From Streptomyces puniciscabiei (lineage in GTDB: Bacteria > Actinomycetota > Actinomycetes > Streptomycetales > Streptomycetaceae), in NCBI RefSeq assembly GCF_006715785.1, contig NZ_VFNX01000001.1:6242001-6306000 (forward strand): a DNA stretch of 64,000 nucleotides. The letters run 5' to 3'. This document shows positions 61,160 through 64,000 of this stretch, one piece after another (the stretch's first letter is position 1; every line of letters begins with the position of its first letter). The notes under the pieces are model-generated. The model did no database searches. It was not told where the DNA came from and saw only the letters and a program-made list of their open reading frames with translations. The translations under genes were made by a program, and so were the position numbers.

Positions 61160-62024
61160 CATGGCCCTCACCACCCGTCGCAGAGCCCTCACCACCCTCG
61201 GCGCCGCCTGCGTGGGCACGCTCGCCCTGCCCACGGGCCGCGCCCTGGCCGGCGGACAACCGCGCGGTCCGCACCCGCTGTGGAACGCGCACGCCCACAA
61301 CGACTACGAGCACCCCCGGCCGCTGTTCGACGCCCTCGACCACCGCTTCAACAGCGTCGAGGCCGACATCTTCCTCGTCGGCGACCAGCTCCTCATCGGC
61401 CACGACAGCTCCGAGCTGGACCCCTCCCGCACCCTCGAATCCCTCTACCTCGACCCGCTCGCCGCCCGGGTCCGGGAGAACCACGGTGCCGTGTACCAGG
61501 GCTGGCGGCGGCCGCTGCAGCTCCTGATCGACATCAAGACCGAGGGCTCCTCGACGTACCTCGAACTCGACCGCCGTCTGCGCCGCCACCCGCACCTGTT
61601 CACCCGGTACGCGCACGGCCGGGTCCACCCCGGACCGGTCACCGCCGTCATCTCCGGCGACCGCGCCGCCCGCCTCCCCATGGAGGCGCAGCAGGAGCGG
61701 CGCGCCTTCTACGACGGCCGGCTCACCGATCTCGGCGGACCCGCCCCGGCCACCTTCATCTCGCTGATCAGCGACAACTGGACGCAGAACTTCACCTGGT
61801 CGGGCGAGGGCGCGTTCCCCGACGCCGAGCGGCAGAAGCTGCGGAGCATCACCGCCGCCGCGCACGCCCGCGGTCAGCAGGTGCGGTTCTGGGCCACCCC
61901 GGACGCCGCGGGCCCGGCCCGCGACGCCCTGTGGACGGAACTGCTCGCCGCCGGTGTCGACTACCTGAACACCGACGACCTGGCCGGCCTCGAGACCTTC
62001 CTGGACGCCCGCCCCACCGGGTGA
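61155..62024 (+). CDS. Secreted PI-PLC-like phosphodiesterase domain protein
   Basis: 289 residues from ATG 61155, or 287 from 61161, which has AAGGGAG at the better spacing. Signal peptide with twin-arginine-like TTRRRALTTLG (residues 5-15) suggests Tat export. The TIM-barrel phosphodiesterase fold is supported by NAHAHNDYEHPRPLFDAL, VEADIFLVGDQLLIGHD, LLIDIKTEG and the closing DYLNTDDLAGL. Family members hydrolyse phosphoinositides, glycerophosphodiesters or related alkyl phosphates. Its start lies in a perfect hairpin. Confidence 0.85.
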   Translation: MRMALTTRRRALTTLGAACVGTLALPTGRALAGGQPRGPHPLWNAHAHNDYEHPRPLFDALDHRFNSVEADIFLVGDQLLIGHDSSELDPSRTLESLYLDPLAARVRENHGAVYQGWRRPLQLLIDIKTEGSSTYLELDRRLRRHPHLFTRYAHGRVHPGPVTAVISGDRAARLPMEAQQERRAFYDGRLTDLGGPAPATFISLISDNWTQNFTWSGEGAFPDAERQKLRSITAAAHARGQQVRFWATPDAAGPARDALWTELLAAGVDYLNTDDLAGLETFLDARPTG

Positions 62025-62126
62025 CACCACTCGTTCGGGGGACATGTCAGCCACCCGGACAAACCCTCCGCTACGCCACACTTGCGGCCGAACGCCGCTC
62101 AAGGGGTGTGGCGGAGGAGGTTCCTG

Positions 62127-62321
62127 GTGGTCATTCCGGTCTCTGCGGTCGTGCTGCTCCTGATCCTGGCCGTGATCTTCATTCGCAACTGCTCGCTGAA
62201 GATCTCCCACGCTCTGGTCTGCATGCTGCTCGGCTTCTTCCTGGCCGGTACGAGCATGGCGCCCACCATCCACAGCGGGCTCATGACGACCGCCGACCTG
62301 GTGAGCAGTCTGCGGCCCTGA
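62127..62321 (+). CDS. Small actinobacterial membrane protein
   Basis: 64 residues from GTG 62127, chosen because GGAGGAGG is 8 nt upstream; a GTG at 62106 has no such site. Two hydrophobic helices (VIPVSAVVLLLILAVIFI and HALVCMLLGFFLAGTSMAP) separated by RNCSLKIS. Small proteins of this pattern recur in Streptomyces, sometimes near transfer genes, and the function is unknown. Convergent with the glycosidase gene, with 2 bp between. Confidence 0.75.
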   Translation: MVIPVSAVVLLLILAVIFIRNCSLKISHALVCMLLGFFLAGTSMAPTIHSGLMTTADLVSSLRP

Positions 62322-62323
62322 GG

Positions 62324-63559
62324 TCAGCCGGCCGAGAACACCCCGATGCCGTTCGCGACGGGGCGCTCGGCGCCGGTGCTCGGATGGTTGCGGACCGTCA
62401 CGGCGCTCGCCCCCTCGTCGCGGGTGACCAGCTCCGTCGAGCCGCCGCCGTCGAGGTTGAACGCGTCGGACGCGCCCAGCGAGCGCATGGTGTCGGCCTC
62501 CTCCGCGACCGTCATACCGGTCCGGTACGCGGCGGCCCCGTCCAGCGCCAGGATCAGCAGCTGCCGGCCGCCGTCCCGGAAGCCCACGGCCGTGCGCACC
62601 GACGAGGCGGTGTTGTCCAGACCGGGCAGCGCCTCGCCGCCCTCGAGGACCGGGAAGCCGCCGACCGCGAAGGCGTACGGCACCCCCGACGAGGCCACCA
62701 GGTCGTGCGTGACCTTCACCGCGTCACCGACGGCGAGCTTGCGCAGCTGCTGCGCACCCTCCTCGCGGCCCACCAGGACCGTGGTGTCCGCCGGGATCGA
62801 CCCGCTGCCCGGAGTGTCGGCGGCCGAGACCACCCGGCCGCCCCGGACCTTCACCTCGTAGGTGTCGGTGCTGCACGGCGCCGACCGCTGGGCGTCGGTA
62901 CCGCACACGGCACGCATCCGGGAGGCGCTGCCCCAGCGGGCGGTGAAGGCGCCCACGGAGTTCTCCGGGAGCGCGTACTGGTTGAGGCCCTTCAACGGCA
63001 ACGTGCCGTCCGGTGTGTCCACGCTGCCGGTGAGGGAGAGGCGGTCCAGCCGGGCCCGCCCGTCGGTGCCGACGCCGAAGACGTCCTGCGTGCTCGTGCC
63101 CGGCGGCAGCGCGGGTCCGAACCGCTGGCCGTTCGGCACCGCCGCCTTGAGCACCTGCCCGCCCGCGATCGCCGGTCCGACGCCGGCGCCGGTGGCGTCC
63201 ACGCCCGGATGCTGGGTCTCGCTGATGTCGAAGAAGTCACCGTTGACCCCCGCGACCGCCCCGGCCGAGTCCGCCATCCCGGAGACGGTGGCCCGGGCCG
63301 CCACCGCGCCCGGGTACAGCAGGTCCACCCGGACGTGCGGGTCGGCCAGATCGACCGTGACCAGATGGGCGTGTGCCGGGCCCGCGGCCGCCCGGACGTC
63401 GAACTGCCGGTAGGTGACACCCGGCGCGATGCGGCTGCCGGCCGGTACGGCACCGGCCGGCGCCGCCCCCGCCAGGGCCGCACCGGCCAGCACACCGAAC
63501 GCCGTGACAACCGTGAGTACCGCTCTGCCCGCTGCCGAACGCCTGCGACGTCTGATCAC
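62324..63559 (-). CDS. Secreted phosphodiester glycosidase-like protein (NAGPA domain)
   Basis: 411 residues from GTG 63559, preceded by AGGGGG. A signal peptide occupies about 1-37 (AVLTVVTAFGVLAGAALAG). Conserved NAGPA segments are VNGDFFDIS, LALDGAAAYRTGM and the closing AFNLDGGGSTELV, where the Asp residues likely act. Animal relatives remove N-acetylglucosamine from phosphodiesters; bacterial members act on cell-surface polymers. The upstream ATG at 63619 has no ribosome site. Confidence 0.9.
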   Translation of the reverse strand: MIRRRRRSAAGRAVLTVVTAFGVLAGAALAGAAPAGAVPAGSRIAPGVTYRQFDVRAAAGPAHAHLVTVDLADPHVRVDLLYPGAVAARATVSGMADSAGAVAGVNGDFFDISETQHPGVDATGAGVGPAIAGGQVLKAAVPNGQRFGPALPPGTSTQDVFGVGTDGRARLDRLSLTGSVDTPDGTLPLKGLNQYALPENSVGAFTARWGSASRMRAVCGTDAQRSAPCSTDTYEVKVRGGRVVSAADTPGSGSIPADTTVLVGREEGAQQLRKLAVGDAVKVTHDLVASSGVPYAFAVGGFPVLEGGEALPGLDNTASSVRTAVGFRDGGRQLLILALDGAAAYRTGMTVAEEADTMRSLGASDAFNLDGGGSTELVTRDEGASAVTVRNHPSTGAERPVANGIGVFSAG

Positions 63560-63655
63560 CGTGGCCCCCTGATGGGTCGTCAACTGTCCCTGCCGTACGG
63601 GCTGTCGTACGGCCGTCAAGGGCAGTGGACCAGAGGGCGGCGACCGCCGGGCCGA

Positions 63656-64000
63656 CTAGGCGTCGACTACGCGAGAACGGGTGAGGAAACGCACCCCCTC
63701 GGGTGCCTCCAGCGAGAAGCCGCTGCCCCGTCCGGGTACCACGTCCACGATCAGCCGGGTGTGGCTCCAGGCCTCGTACTGGCTCCGGGACATCCAGAAG
63801 GTGACGGGCTCGGCCACGCCGTCCACCGTCAGTTCCGCCAGCAGCACGTCGGAGCCGCCGGTGCGGAACTCGCCGTCCGGGTAGCACATGGGCGCGCTGC
63901 CGTCGCAGCAGCCGCCGGACTGGTGGAACATCAGCGGACCGTGCTCGGCGTGCAGCCGCCGCACCAGGTCCGCGGCCTCGGGGGTGAGTTCGACGCGCGG
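63656..64000 (-). CDS. DUF779 family protein, 5' part cut off by window edge
   Basis: 115 residues visible, entering the window as PRVELTPEAADL and running to stop at 63656. MFHQSGGCCDGSAPMCYP with its clustered Cys is the DUF779 signature, followed by LTVDGVAEPVTFWMSRSQYE. DUF779 genes often accompany acetaldehyde or aldehyde dehydrogenases, but none is adjacent within this window. The Cys cluster may bind metal. The start lies beyond 64000. Confidence 0.9.
   Translation of the reverse strand, partial: PRVELTPEAADLVRRLHAEHGPLMFHQSGGCCDGSAPMCYPDGEFRTGGSDVLLAELTVDGVAEPVTFWMSRSQYEAWSHTRLIVDVVPGRGSGFSLEAPEGVRFLTRSRVVDA

Overview
The window is a very GC-rich actinobacterial chromosome segment, almost certainly Streptomyces. 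The evidence is third-position G/C codon use, many GTG and TTG starts, rare TTA codons, intergenic repeats typical of Streptomyces, and gene families such as DUF397 with a DUF5753 regulator, rppA-CYP158, SpoIIE/PAS/GAF phosphatases and bioBAD. The gene order looks like the S. coelicolor region from about rppA (SCO1206) to purB. That correspondence is from memory and was not aligned.

Layout. 1-3400: two-component system divergent from a two-gene ABC exporter. 3.4-10 kb: a small TTA-containing gene, mug, purB, a SGNH esterase, two CNNM/CBS membrane proteins and a frameshifted GNAT gene. 10.2-14.5 kb: LLM-class oxidoreductase and a MacB-type ABC system. 14.7-16.5 kb: ribbon-helix-helix/Fic-like pair, methyltransferase, VOC protein. 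16.6-21 kb: biotin genes bioB-bioA-bioD, with bioF divergent. 21.1-22.9 kb: an abaA/whiJ-like regulatory triad. 23.1-25.8 kb: LysR/LysE divergon and an NlpC/P60 protein behind a c-di-AMP (ydaO) riboswitch. 25.8-27.2 kb: a ClpP paralogue with an altered catalytic triad and a solitary Phd/YefM antitoxin. 27.4-32 kb: urease operon ureABCFGD with no ureE. 32-34.6 kb: tripeptidyl aminopeptidase and a PlsC-type acyltransferase. 34.8-38.6 kb: two SpoIIE-type phosphatases. 38.7-41.4 kb: rocD-ddaH with a nearby Lrp regulator. 41.4-46.7 kb: CtaG-like copper/oxidase protein, pfkA, the murT-gatD peptidoglycan amidation genes and def. 46.7-48.8 kb: TetR and acyl-CoA dehydrogenase. 48.8-52.6 kb: rppA-CYP158-cupin (THN/flaviolin pigment) with a divergent TenA-like gene. 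52.7-57.7 kb: aldehyde dehydrogenase, NUDIX, ATP-dependent DNA ligase, CxxC flavoprotein and an XRE-cupin regulator. 57.8-61 kb: quinone oxidoreductase with two overlapping acyl-CoA dehydrogenases. 61-64 kb: secreted PI-PLC-like protein behind a perfect 18-bp hairpin, a small membrane protein, a phosphodiester glycosidase and a partial DUF779 gene.

How it works together. Most of the window is conserved chromosomal-arm metabolism and regulation, not a mobile island; I see no IS element, integrase, tRNA, rRNA or CRISPR array. Units that act together are the biotin genes, urease (with a GlnR-like box), arginine catabolism (rocD-ddaH-Lrp), lipid II amidation (MurT-GatD), the THN pigment operon and the two acyl-CoA dehydrogenase loci. 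The most unusual signals are the 18-bp hairpin over the start of the PI-PLC-like gene, the ClpP paralogue with Glu in place of the catalytic His, the Fic-like protein with a degraded Fic loop, the AT-rich palindrome and TTA codon in the abaA-like triad, the Cys/His-rich tail of BioB, and an interspersed repeat inside the urease operon.
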